64,000 nucleotides of DNA from Brachynemurus nebulosus (taxonomy: Eukaryota > Arthropoda > Insecta > Neuroptera > Myrmeleontidae): assembly GCA_035578155.1 (NCBI GenBank), contig JAPWDM010000009.1:4314001-4378000 (forward strand), written 5' to 3'. Below, one piece after another: positions 34,391-45,982 of the stretch. Both the position numbers and the translations under genes were made by a program. The notes below the pieces were generated by a model, which saw nothing but the letters and a program-made list of their open reading frames with translations, made no database searches and was not told the origin of the DNA. The stretch's first letter is position 1; each line of letters starts with the position of its first letter.

Positions 34391-35290
34391 ATGCTGTTAT
34401 ATCGTATGTGTACTCAGTATGTAGTAGTATGTAAGCCAAAGCAGGATATATGATCGTTACGGGACACTGACTTTTCTACATGTATGGCCAACACAATTTT
34501 AAATATAAAAGTGAATTATTAATTATTTAAAATAATGAATTGGTTATGTGTAATATATATTTAGTCCATTAAAATGCAATAAGGTGTTAATTACAAAAAA
34601 AAATCGTGTAATAGAAAGCTTTTGTGTGCTTAAAGACATTCGAGCGCGTCCACAAAACACTACATACAGAGCTTGTACGTCATCGTCATACATGATGTGT
34701 CGTGTATATGGGTGATTGCTATACGTACCACCTATGTACTGATCTATGACATCAATGCATACACAGTTATTGATTGAAATTTAGTAGTCTGATTTGACCT
34801 TGTATGCATATTATGTACGTTTACACATCAAAATCTACCCGAATATTAATTTCAATAATTAATATTTTATTTTAACGTTCGTTAACACGATGTTTTTTGT
34901 GCAATTATATAAATTGCATATTTCAAAGAATATTTTTAAACATTTTTTATTATGGTATCTACTCTTATAATATACTTACTATAATTTTTAAAATGAAAAA
35001 ATGCTGTTTAGAATATTTCTTCCTAATAGCTCTGTGTTAAAAATTTGATTTTTAATCGTCAATTACTTTAAGGAAATGATCTATGAAGGCCTTAAAATCT
35101 TTGAGGGAAGATAACTATATAATTGAATTTGTCAATTCTCTAAAATTAAAACTTTTATCTACTATTAGGTTTAACGCACGAACGTCCTTAAAAGTTAACA
35201 CTTTTAAATAGACCGACCACTCGAAAACTGTAGAAAATGTAAAAGATTTTTTCAGACTTTTCTGTTTCCCTGATACTCGAACTTATGTCT
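34391..35290. other. AT-rich DNA, no feature recognised
   Basis: No gene or repeat could be delimited in this stretch. Confidence 0.5.
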
Positions 35291-35815
35291 TTAAGTACCG
35301 TAAAGTCCATCTTTGTTTTAAAAAAAAATTTCTGGCTGATGATAGCCCCAATTTTCTCGAATCAAATTTTTTTTCAGTTCATGTGGTAAATTAGAGTTTT
35401 TAGTGAGTCTGCAAACTTTAGCTGGTATTTCAGAAACTTGAAAATTGTATCAAAAGTACAAAATTTAGGCCTTTTTTTTAAAAAACAGTTTTTCGTGTGA
35501 AAAAATAGGAAGATTACGCGTTTAAAGTTTGTCTCAAAATTGTTTCAAATCATTGTTTCAATAAAAATGTGATACTGTGGTGATAACAATTGATTGACCT
35601 TATATGTTCACTAGTTGTGGAAAGACTGAATGTAAAGTGGCATAACTTCCCGCCAAAGGGCGCCAATCGATCCATAGAGTTTTGTATTTAGACTGAACCC
35701 ACTGATCCGTGCTCGTAGCGACTGTAATAATTCGAATTACAATTTGAAATTTTCAAAGAACATGCATAACTGTAGATAAATTTTTGCAATGTTCTACACT
35801 GTGATGGTACCTTAA
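35291..35815. mobile_element. TTAA-flanked GGTACC-family element, diverged copy
   Basis: The right end CACTGTGATGGTACC followed by TTAA (35812-35815) is the same terminus as at 25777. AAAAGTACAAAATTTAGGCC and TTTTCGTGTGAAAAAATAGG near 35453-35515 match the copy at 10054. The left end is uncertain: TTAAGTACCGTAA at 35291 is the best candidate. The inner right part differs from the other copies. Confidence 0.55.
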
Positions 35816-36400
35816 CCTAAGCTGTCAGTTAGGTAAAGTTACCGTCCTTCAATAAATCTCCATTCTACGACGTTTTATTATTTGGCATTATTTGGAATTA
35901 ATAACAAAGTGTGAACAACAGTGGTATATTTGAGAATTTCATAATAAATAACTCAGTATTGGAGTTCTCAAACTAATGATTTAAAAACATTTGTAAGTTG
36001 CCCGCTTATTGAAATCAACCGCTAATTGTTTATTCTTTTGCGTTGTTGATGTCTAAGTGTTGATTAGAATGGTCGAATGGTTTTTATAATATGACCACAT
36101 TATACCATTGATCCATTCATCAAAAACCCCGCTGTTCCTCGCCGCCTGCCCTCTTGCCACGTCCACTTTCCTCGCACATATTGTGGTCATTTTTCGTTTG
36201 TTAATTTTAAGTGGAATATGTTAATTAATTTTTTTTTTATTTTTATTTTTTGAATCAGTAATTAAACAAAAAAAAATTAACACAATTTGGAGTTATACGG
36301 GTGCTGATCGCAACGGAGGAGTGTCAGTTGGTATATCCTGTCATGTTATGGATCACCCCGAAAAATATTCGAAAATTTTCTATCTAAAATAATAATTAAA
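35816..36400. other. AT-rich DNA, no feature recognised
   Basis: A more GC-rich patch at 36126-36178 (CCCCGCTGTTCCTCGCCGCC) is not recognised. Confidence 0.5.
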
Positions 36401-37541
36401 TACCATCAGTTGGAGCGAATCTGGACAGTAGGGGCGAATCTAGACAGAGCTGCCTCTCGATATTTCTTTGTCAGTGTTATGACCGTACAAGATCATAGAT
36501 CAATTTATGTTACTGAATTTTGTCTGTTATGAGTTAGTCATCAAAGAAAAGCGGTGAACGTGACATCTTTGTATTTTGTTATTTTACAGGCGCATTGTTT
36601 ATAATTTTTAAAAATAACGCGCGTTTTGAAATCTTATAAAGAAACTGCTAAAGTAGGGACTGACAAAATGTTTGGCGTTTTTTTGACAATATATGTACCA
36701 AAAATGAAAGCTGTATTGTGCTTAATTTTATTTTTATAAATTGATTAACAAAAAATTGTCTATAGGTGAGGCAAACTCATACACCATGGTGCGTCAATAT
36801 AAAAAGAAAGTGGGTATAAACTACATAAACTGTAGTCTAGATAACATAAAATGGGCTCTTTTCGACAGAGGCGCAAGAACCGGCGAGGTGCAACGGGTCC
36901 GGACCCCCTAAAATTACCTGGAAATTTTCCTTCAATTTATTTTATTTATATTAAAAAGTAAAATTTTTAGTGGTTTACTAATATTTTTTATTTGAAAATC
37001 AAATTTTTGGAGACGACATTTTATTACAACATTTTCCATTGTTATCGGAGAACTGCGTTATCAAAAAAATTTGATAATTTAAATGTTTGTTGGACCCCTT
37101 GTAGATGTGTAATTGTTGCGTCCCTGCTTTCCGATATTAAAAATAAAAGAAAATCGCTCAGACAAGCAGCTGAATATTTCCATGTTCCCAAATCGACCTT
37201 GCATGATAGACTCAAAGGCAAATCGAAATAAAATTCATTTAAATCCAAAATGTTTTATTCCACCCATCAAATGTCATCCGCTGACGCAGATATTTATCTT
37301 AGTGAATTTCCAGATTGGACACATATGCATGACTGAATGTGATTTATGTTGGATTCGCCCCACACATACGGGCGAATCTAGACACTATATAACCAAAAAA
37401 AATGATTTTTTTATTACTGGCCTATATGCTCGTGATATTAAAGCATTTAAATTATTTTTTTTAGAATTTTTTAGATAAACACTAAACAATTTATTGCCAA
37501 AAACCTGAAAAAATCGTCCAGATTCCGCCCAACTGACGGTA
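36401..37541 (+). mobile_element. pogo/Tigger-like element, 1137 bp, with transposase relic
   Basis: The element spans 36403-37539 with TA on both sides. The left end CCATCAGTTGGAGCGAATCT and inverted right end CCGTCAGTTGGGCGGAATCT match closely and continue GGAC. GGGCGAATCTAGACA recurs inside both ends (about 36432 and 37370), with an inverted GATTCGCCCC at 37353, as expected for transposase-binding subterminal repeats. A hAT-like CAGAGGCGCAAGAACCGG lies at 36866 without a partner. A pogo-type helix-turn-helix relic sits at 36992-37231. Confidence 0.75.
36992..37231 (+). pseudogene. Pipsqueak-type helix-turn-helix relic of a pogo-like transposase
   Basis: The 79-codon open frame ends with SLLSDIKNKRKSLRQAAEYF followed by HVPKSTLHDRLKGKS. 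The spacing of K-S-L-R-Q-A-A, Y, V-P-K-S-T-L and R-L matches the Pipsqueak/CENP-B-type helix-turn-helix that opens pogo/Tigger transposases. Residues 1-44 show nothing recognisable and probably include non-coding sequence. The frame stops straight after the domain, with no DDE region. Its position inside a TA-flanked pogo-like element supports the call. A domesticated psq gene exon is possible but less likely. Confidence 0.7.
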
Positions 37542-39109
37542 TCTCCGTTTGTATATCCAATTAACACGACGAAATGGTGTAACAGCCCTTTTAAACGACT
37601 TTCGCGTGAAAATATTTTTGCTAATATCACATTTATTTGTTAAAATGATTTCGATTTCGAGTTCGAGCAGATACAAGAGGGGGCTCGCGTCGAACGAAAG
37701 GTACACCTATACGAATTATGACAAAGATATAGATACCGACAGAAATGCTGCGCGTGGTTTGGGCCAGGGGAGTTAGGGGGGTGTTACAAAGAGAGAATTG
37801 AAAATATATTCCAACTTTAAAAGATACTTACTCGAATTTCAATAACTCATTTGTTATATGCCCGCCCGTATGTTTTGCGTGGGCCTGCCGATGCCGTATA
37901 AATTAGTGTTATTTCTTGCGAGCAAAAACATACGGTGGCATCCCTGGCGGTGCGGCGGAAGAAAGAATTATACAAAATAAATACATATGCAAGTTTTAAC
38001 GAACAGCGCAAATGAGTGGCTGCCGGGGATGTATGTGTAGGTTGCAACGATGGGGCCAAAGAGGTAGTGTGAGTCCTTCTTGTACACTCGTTGTTCGGTA
38101 ACGATAGATAAAGTAAATGAACAAACGAAATAATGGAAATGCCGAAGAAGTAGTAACAGCCAGTTATGTATTAGGCACCTAACATTAGTCGGTGGGTAGG
38201 GTATGTATATATTTTCGAACAAGATAGAAGAATATTGCTTTTAATACTAATGGTGGTAGTTGTTAACGAATGTAGTAGCCTAGCACCTTGAATGTGTAGT
38301 AGAGGAAAAGTGCAAGGTATCGAAGTGAAAAACCAGGTTAGCCACAAAAAAACACACTTTGTACTGTTAACGAATAATTTACGTAGAAGAAAAGACCAAA
38401 AAAGTTTAAATTTTAATTTTTTTAGTTGTGCTGCTTTGCGCCGTAAACAGTAACTTAGTCCAACCAAGAACTTGGAAAAAAAAATAAGCACCCCCATGGC
38501 TTAAAATATTTTATATGATTTTTCTTAAAATTTTCATTTTACAAAATTTTTGTCAGCATGGTCGAAAAGCACCTAATTTGCATCTAATTCTCCATACTTT
38601 AAATTACCCAAAACACCTTTCTTATCTGAGGGACAGCTAGGTTTCATGTAAACCTAGCCATCCCTCAGTTTTTCAGGTTTTCTCGAAAACGGTAAGAACG
38701 CTTAATTTTTTATTAGCACAGCTAATTTACACCTAAAATACACCTATTTCTGATTTGCAAATTTTTTTTCTTGGGACGGCTAGCTTTATGGAGGTTAATT
38801 GTTCCGAAACTATTACAAAGGTGGATCTTTTGAAAAATTTGCAACAAATGATGTCATCAAAAGTCCAGTCTCCCGTACAATCCTTATAATTATGATAAAA
38901 TTTGCTTTCCTGATGTCCATGCGATTCAAAATTGTAGAGTTTAGACACTTACGTCTTGAGGAGAGCAATGCTTCCCCAGAGGATTCATTCTCCAAGCCGC
39001 CTTTACGTACGGCAGAGGTGGTTGTACCGTAGGGCCATAATAAAAAGATGCTTTTTCAGGACTTTGAGTCCAGTGTGTGACCTTGTTAAACTGATTCAAT
39101 TGAATCTTG
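37542..39109. other. Mixed-composition DNA, no gene recognised
   Basis: The part at 37660-38300 is less AT-rich than average and has overlapping open frames on both strands of 60-108 codons. None shows a recognisable domain or start context, so no gene is called. A stable hairpin lies at 38626-38668. Confidence 0.5.
38626..38668. repeat. Hairpin: 18-19-bp inverted repeat
   Basis: CTGAGGGACAGCTAGGTTT at 38626 is followed after a few bases by AACCTAGCCATCCCTCAG ending at 38668. The stem has one two-base mismatch (CA opposite CA). A related GGGACGGCTAGC motif lies at 38773. It may be the centre of an old foldback element, as no outer ends were found. Confidence 0.6.
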
Positions 39110-39360
39110 CTGAAAGGCAGAGCCGGATTTACATTAACGCACTTGGGGCACGTGCCCCAGGGCCGCCACACAATAGGGGCCTCCACAAAATCGAATAAAA
39201 TCTCAAAACTAAGGGACAGAATAGAAAAGATAAGGGTTTTTTTTCTCTTTTGCTCGCCAGCCGCGTTTTTTAGGAAAATTTGGAATTTTTCCATAAGGGC
39301 GCCTACACATGGGAAGTGTTCAGGGACCACCACAGACGTAAATCCGGCTCTGCTGAATGG
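39110..39360 (+). mobile_element. hAT MITE, 235 bp, 8-bp TSD (CAGAGCCGG family)
   Basis: The element spans 39118-39352. CAGAGCCGGATTTAC at the left is the exact inverse of GTAAATCCGGCTCTG at the right. The octamers CTGAAAGG and CTGAATGG match at 7 of 8. Internal GGGGCACGTGCCCC and GCCACACAATAGGGGCC are shared, inverted, with the element at 54909-55159. It is non-coding despite open frames on both strands. Confidence 0.88.
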
Positions 39361-40300
39361 TACGTTTTTCCATTTTTAACTGGGCAGAATTATAAGTGGT
39401 CCGTTGTTTCTTTTTTGCTATGGAGTCCTAAAAATGACTGAGGTACGTTTATTTTAAACAAACTAACTGTTAAACTTATTTTTCAACTTACCGAAACCTA
39501 ACAAAAATTATTATTTTTTTTTTACAATTTTTTCGGAGAAACAAAAAAAAAACTTTAAAATTCTCTATGAAGAAGACCTGGTGGAAATCTTGCAAACGTT
39601 GAACAACCCTCTCCATTTCGACCACCTTCAGCATCTCACACTTCGCCACGACACCAGAATGTCAGTAGCGAGGGGTATCGAGAGTGGAGCTATCTATGTT
39701 GTAGCTTGCATGTAGCAAGCACCTACCTAGTATCAGCAGCCCATACTTCTCTTAATTCACTTACCCCAATTCAATTGTAAATCATGCGTTTCTTTTCGAA
39801 ACCAACATCTGGTGAAAGGGTTGATTCCAAACCCGCGCGCCACCATCACCACCATGTGAAAGAATATCGTTAAATATTATCTCGACACAGGGGGAAACAG
39901 GGTGAAAATGGATAAAATTGTTTACTAACAGTTTGGAAAATTGGTCTTAAGATGGTTTTATTGATGAAAATGTAAAAGAGCGCACCTACCTACATATATA
40001 AATTTTATTGTTGGAAATTTATTTTGTAATTTGTTTATTTAATAAATAAATAAACGGAAATGGTGGGGCTGCGTTCGAGTAATGTTTGAACTTTTGCTAT
40101 TTTAATGTTGCTTGGGACGGGGGGGGAATTTTTTTATTATTTTCAAATTTTAAATTCGCTTGTAAAAAATAGGAGGCATTAAAAAAATGGTTGGTTTTTG
40201 CCAATGGACGGCAAACCAAATTGTTTTTTATAGTTTTTGATGCGTAGAATTCGAAAAATTACAATTTAAAAAGTGTCACTGCAATGGAACATTCATAGAT
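39361..40300. other. AT-rich DNA, no gene recognised
   Basis: No supported feature. A less AT-rich stretch lies at 39580-39900. Confidence 0.5.
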
Positions 40301-40340
40301 CAGCGGTTCTCAACCGGTTTTCATTCACGGCCCGGTAAAA
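40301..40340 (+). repeat. Isolated hAT-like terminus
   Basis: CAGCGGTTCTCAACCGG followed by CACGGCCCGG at 40329 closely resembles the terminal sequence of many animal hAT elements (CAG.GGTTCTCAACC). No inverse terminus or duplicate of the preceding TCATAGAT was found. The 170-bp tandem repeats begin about 100 bases further on and may lie inside the remains of this element. Confidence 0.5.
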
Positions 40341-40399
40341 TTTCGGATAATTTTGGGCGGAATGATCAAATATGACAACTATCAGTTTCTTAAATCACA

Positions 40400-40975
40400 T
40401 TTATATATTTTTATACTTTCTTAAGCATTACAAAAGTGTTTAAATGTTGCAGTAACATTAGGTTGTGTAACATGAAAAGTCGTTTTCCGACCACTTGACT
40501 ATTCATGTAATTCAGATCTAGGTATATCGACACTTTTTTAAATGCTGGAGAAACGTTTAAAAGCAATTATTTAACTGTAAATAGAATTCTAATAACCTGA
40601 AATCATTCCCGGTATTAGCGGAGATAACATTAGGTTGTGTAATATGAAATGTCGTATTCCGACCACTTGGTCAACCATATAATTCAGATAAAATATTGAC
40701 ACTCTTTTAAGCATTAGAATAATTGTTTAAAAGCAATTCTTTAATTTTCAGTAGAATTCTTATATTATGGAATCATTCCCGCCATTAGTTGAAATAACGT
40801 TAGGTTGTGTAATATGAAATGTCGTTTTCCGACCATTTTCTCGATCATGTAATTCAGATAAATTCCAACACTTTTTTAAGCATTAGAGAAATAGTTAAAA
40901 GCAATTCTAAACATTTAAAAGCAATTCTTTAATTTTAAATAGAATTAATTTAGTATGGAATGATTTTCGCCATTT
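40400..40975 (+). repeat. Tandem repeat of ~170-bp units, locus 1
   Basis: AACATTAGGTTGTGTAA, or AACGTTAGG in the third unit, starts units at 40454, 40626 and 40796, giving periods of 172 and 170 bases. Each unit also contains TCGTTTTCCGACCA or TCGTATTCCGACCA, ATGTAATTCAGAT or ATATAATTCAGAT, and TAGAATTCT-like blocks in the same order. A partial unit precedes the first, and the third carries a short internal duplication near 40910. The same satellite occurs at 59690-59950. Confidence 0.85.
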
Positions 40976-42129
40976 ATCTATTCGCCATAAATCCAAGTTT
41001 CCTCCGAATATGCCATTCCTGAGCTTAACAGATTAAGCAATTTTAACCTTTTAATAAGAGGTTTTTCCTTTCGGTCAGATATAAAATCTGAAAAATATTT
41101 TATCTTGCACAGGGGGTATCTCAATTTGCACAAAATGAGCTTACAAAAAAATTTTGTTTACAAAATTAATTTTTTCTTAAATGGACCACCTATATATTTC
41201 GACGGTATTAGATAGAAAACTGTCAGCTCTATCTATCAATATAGGTAAAATTTCCCTTTCCCAAAAATCGATATTTTGGACGTGATTTGCTTCAATGTTT
41301 CCTGTAGCATTAAAAATTATTACCATTCGACTTGACGTTAAAACTCACGTGGCTCAAAACGCATTCACATGGTATATCGATACAGAAGGAGCACTTAGTC
41401 ATCATTTTCATTTAGCGAAATTAATCTTGTTGAAAGAATTACTACAGATTTTTTATTTTATCATACAGTGTTTATCACCAAGTTGAATATATATTAAATA
41501 AACGTATCACCTATAATTTGATAATATGTACCTAATACATTGATTTATTAAAAAGCACTGTATTAAAAAACAATTGATTAAAACAAAAGATGTCGTGTGT
41601 AAATAAATAACTTATTGCCAAATTAAAGATATATTTAAATTTTTATGTGTACAACTGTATTTTGGTGCATATAGTGAAGGTTATATCGTTAATTGTAAAT
41701 AATTAAAATTCAGTGCAATTTCGAATTTTATCATTTTTGTGTTGTTGTTTCTTTTACAAATATAATTTAATTAATTATTCAGTGGTAATTATTTAATTAA
41801 CTTGAAAACATTTTTCTGTCTGATTGTCTGGTATATGTTGAATGATTTTTAAATGGATGTATTTGCCTTGAAATTATTGAAATTAAAACGGATTAAACAA
41901 TTTTTTTTTTTTACATGGTGCTGAGAAGTTTCTATTTAAATTCTCATGAAATCAGTAGTTTTTTATTGTTCTGTGTAATGATATCATTATTTTGGATTCT
42001 ATCTGTTTTTGGTATTAAATTGTGTTTACTATGAATTCCTGGCGATTTTTGAATAATTTCAAATGAATTTAAAAAAAAAAAAAAACGATTTTTATACCCT
42101 GAGAAGTAGTATTTGATTTAAACATTGTG
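40976..42129. other. AT-rich DNA, no feature recognised
   Basis: No gene, RNA gene or delimitable repeat was seen. Confidence 0.5.
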
Positions 42130-42547
42130 GATCCCCCTAGTGATGAGCCAATGCAAGACCAAGACCAAACGTGGCAGTCTTGGCCTTGGTCTTGTTCTTG
42201 CATTAAGAGTCTTGGCATTGGTCTTGCTAGAGCAGTTTGAGTCTTGGTCTTGGTCTTGTTATTGCTAAAAAATTTTGCACTTTCTTGCATTTTTTATTAG
42301 CGAATTTTTTTCCTCTAAAATCAGAATTTTTACTATCTTTACGTATTAATTATACTTTCAAACTATTTAAATAGTTTAGCAAGAGTCTTGCTTTTTTCTT
42401 GCTTTTGTCTTGGTCTTGCTCACTTGAGTCTTGGTATTGGTCTTGCAGCCATAATTATAGTCTTAGTCTTGGTCTTGCTCTTGGTATACATAGTCTTGGT
42501 CTTGGTCTTGGTCTTGCAAAAAATGCCTTTCTGATTTCTGATCTCCC
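42130..42547. mobile_element. CAAGAC-rich hAT MITE, copy 3, opposite orientation
   Basis: The element spans 42138-42539. The left end TAGTGATGAGCCAATGCAAG is intact. The right end is degraded (TTTCTGATTTCT), but the octamers GATCCCCC and GATCTCCC still match at 7 of 8. GGTCTT hexamer arms surround the central AAACTATTTAAATAGTTT block, reversed relative to copies 1 and 2. Confidence 0.75.
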
Positions 42548-42602
42548 TAACAGAAATAATTTTCTAAGGAAAATTTTCAAATTTTAAGCTGCTGAAATTC
42601 AA

Positions 42603-43173
42603 TTAAGGGGTCTTTTACAAGTCAGAATCTAAAAAGACCGCTTTTTTGGAATTTTTTTTGGGAGAATCTATTCATTGATATAAAAATAAAAGTTTTGCAC
42701 ATTAAAGTAAATATAATTAACGATTCAAAAAAAAAAAAAGAAAAAAAGCTGAAAGTCCAATTGGACTAAAATTGGATGCATTGCCTTTATTATTGAATAT
42801 GGTTTCCTGTAGAATCCTACCCAGAATCAGCCCATCAGCCCTCATTACTTTGTTTTGGTATCATTTTGAATAAAAAGGTAAGAAAAAAATGCTCTATTTT
42901 TTACCTTTTAGGAGTTCTAAAAATCGAATTTGTTATACAAAGGGCTGATTCTAGATTACAAAAACACCATAATAAAGAGAATGCATCCAGTTTTATTCCA
43001 ATCGGACTTATAGTGTTCTATGAATCATTGGCACCGTTTTTGGGCCTTTTTGGCACTATGACTTTCAACAGGCTTACAAGGGCAGATGGCTGATCGAAAA
43101 TAAAAGAAAAAATATTCAAGATACACTTAATCATATGTAGGCAAAAGCACATCACTTGTAAAAGATCCCTTAA
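42603..43173. mobile_element. TTAA-flanked TIR element, 563 bp
   Basis: The element spans 42607-43169 between exact TTAA. Left GGGGTCTTTTACAAGT and inverted right GGGATCTTTTACAAGT match at 15 of 16. The interior folds back: AGTCCAATTGGACTAAAATT and TTGGATGCATT near 42762-42785 are inverse to AATGCATCCAGTTTTATTCC and AATCGGACTTATAG near 42980-43013. It is non-coding. It lies 55 bases beyond copy 3 of the hAT family. Confidence 0.82.
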
Positions 43174-43910
43174 CAAATCGAATCTCAAAAGTGGTTCTAA
43201 TAAAAAGTCAAAAATTTCGGAAGTACATTGTATATTAATTTACCTACAATTATTATAGTAAGAAAAATAAAATTCAGACATTGTATCGTAGGCTCGACTG
43301 CCCTCGTGATTTATAATCCAACGTTTGTTTTAAATCAATATCTCATAAATAAATTTCTTATTGTAGGTATCTAGCTGGCTAATTAAAAACAAAATAAAAA
43401 TCAACTAACTAACGGTTTTACACCAATTACATTAAATTTTTATAACTAATAAAATAATACTTACTTAGCTATGTGAATTAAGCGACCTTATTTTTTTTGT
43501 TTAAAGAGTAACAAACAAATATGTTGTTATTAATTAATACATATAAATATTTTGAATTTGTATTATTCAAACTAATTAATTTTGAATTTTTAACTACCTA
43601 TAGCTTGTTTGTATATATGATTATTGCCAAACAATTTACCAAGAGTTTGCGGTAAATACATAACGTGTTGTTTTTGGAACAATGGATGATTAAATGAAGG
43701 CGAAACTCTTCAATAAGACATAAATTATGTAATTATTTGGAAAAAAATGTTTTAAACAATAAAAATAATAATACAATTTTGTATAATTTATAAGAATTCA
43801 ATTTGTAACAATCAATATTAAAGGATTCAAATATAGTAATCGATTTAAAAATTGTATAGAACATTAATAGGCGAGAGACTTGTCCCTTAGTATTCTTATA
43901 AATATTGGAT
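43174..43910. other. AT-rich DNA, no feature recognised
   Basis: No supported feature. Confidence 0.5.
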
Positions 43911-44461
43911 TTAAGGAGGTTCTCCTGTGTAATGAGTTCAAAAAAATTTTTTTTTCCATTTGAAAACAATTCACTTTGAAAGACTTTCAGGACAAAGAGG
44001 AAGGAGTACTCTATGGACCTGCAGGCATTGTAGATTGATGGTAAGTTAAGATTTTCATACTGCTAACCGTATACCTGAAACTTTAAACGCGTTTTTCTCA
44101 AAACTTTCCTCCATCATATCTCGAGAACGGTTTGACTTTTTCTTTCAGAATTCTGCCAAAAATTCAGTTTTCAATATTTTCAAATGATTCTAGTTTACTT
44201 GATGCATTTAGGCTTACAGATTAAAACGCTGTTGTTTTTTTTTTTCAGATAAGCCAAACATTTTTTCGAGGCGGGTGTTTTCGGAGTGATACCTACAACT
44301 TACGTTCTAATGAAGATTTTTACTTGAAATTTGTTTTAAATACTCTTGAGATAGTAATAAATAAATGATAAAGAACTCAAAGTTCTATCTTTTCATTAGT
44401 CGTCAAAAAAAGTTCCCAAAAACTGCTCAAAAAACAGGGTCACACGGGAGAATTCCCTTAA
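43911..44461. mobile_element. TTAA-flanked TIR element, 543 bp, diverged
   Basis: The element spans 43915-44457 between TTAA at 43911-43914 and 44458-44461. Left GGAGGTTCTCCTGTGT and inverted right GGGAATTCTCCCGTGT agree at 12 of 16, so this insertion looks older than the other TTAA elements. The interior includes the AAACGCGTTTTTCTCAAAAC wording seen at 7450. There is no transposase. Confidence 0.68.
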
Positions 44462-45514
44462 GTCTATGTATTCATTCAAAAATATCGTATTGCCAAACAG
44501 CTTTTCTCTCTTTAAAAAAATATGTTACATTCATTTTTTTTCCTATATCAATGGTGTTTACTGAATATTACTGATACAAAATTTATACATGTAACTTATC
44601 GATTATTTTACCAATTCAAAAAAATAACTGAATGAGAAATATTGGCCTAATTATATTAAAACTACACTAGCAAATCAATTAGTGTCATTTAACAATTTTT
44701 TTTCAAAATATATTTGGGTTATTTTTTTAAAAAAATAATGTCTATTACTTTTGATTTAAAAAAAAAAATAATACAAAATTTTTGTGTGGTAGCGAAAAGA
44801 TCAAAGCCATGCAATAAATTGAAAATTTTTAACAAAAATAATATAATTAATATCTGTATTTATAGTGAATATACTTATTATAATTATATTCATACCTATA
44901 ATACATAATACAATTTATAGTTGTTGTTTTATACCGTTTCATATAATAAACACATTAAAATGTACACGACAATGATAAAAATATTCGATTAACTTTCATA
45001 TTTTTTATTATTTATCAAAAGAGGACTGTATAGTTGTAAAATTCAAGCAGCTGAATGATACAAATTATTTTAGTTGGGACGTTTTAATAAAAGTTTGTGA
45101 GTTTGAGCTAATCTCGGGAATCATCAGCTTCAAAAATTCTATCACTGGTGTATTATAGGTGATACTCTATTTTTTAATATTTGGGGTGCATTTTAAAGGT
45201 TCGAAACTGGCTCTCAGTAACACTAGGGTCACAAAAATGTCCAGGAGTAAACGATTAGATAGACCTTGATAAAATTTTGTCCAAATACTGTAGAGATGTT
45301 GGAAAAAAAAAAACGTTAGGTGGTTAAAATTGTCTCCTAGGGTCTGGGCTCTCGGAGAAAGCTAAAAATTAAACGGCTGAACTGATACTATTGATATTTC
45401 GGAATGAGAGTTAAAAATTTTTGCTCAAATTTTGCTCAATTATTGTTGAAACCGTAAGGAATGTGAGTTTTAAATTGTTTTCCATGGTCCAAAACCCGCA
45501 AAAAAGATTCGAAA
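44462..45514. other. AT-rich DNA, no feature recognised
   Basis: No supported feature. Confidence 0.5.
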
Positions 45515-45982
45515 TTGAAGTATAGTGATGAGCAAATGCAAGACTAAGACCAAGACTTGGCAGTCTTGGTCTTGTTCTTGCATTACGAATCTTGGTCTTG
45601 GTCTTCCTAGAGCAGTTTGAGTCTTGGTCTTGGTCTTGCAAAATGCAGTCTTGTCTTGGTCTTGGTCTTGGTATTGCTAAAAAATCTTGCACTTTCTTGC
45701 ATTTTTTATTACCGAATTTTTTCGTTCTAAAATCAGAATTTTCTCTCTTTACGGTATTAAGTAACTTTCAAACTATTTAAATAGTTTAGTAAGAGTCTTG
45801 CTTTTTTCTTGTTTTTGTCTTGGTCTTGCTCGCTTGAGTCTTGGTATTGGTCTAGCAGCCATACTTATAGTCTCGGTCTTGCTCTTGGTATACATAGTCT
45901 TGGTCTTGGTCTTGATCTTGCAAAAAAATGCAAGACCAAGACTGGAAGACCAACACTAATTTTGCTTATCACTATTGAAGTA
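45515..45982. mobile_element. CAAGAC-rich hAT MITE, copy 4, 452 bp, perfect 8-bp TSD
   Basis: The element spans 45523-45974. TAGTGATGAGCAAATGCAAG at the left and TTTGCTTATCACTA at the right form the TIR. TTGAAGTA is duplicated exactly at 45515-45522 and 45975-45982. This copy fixes the family boundaries and the hAT-type octamer duplication. The hexamer arms are long and irregular around the conserved centre. Confidence 0.9.
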
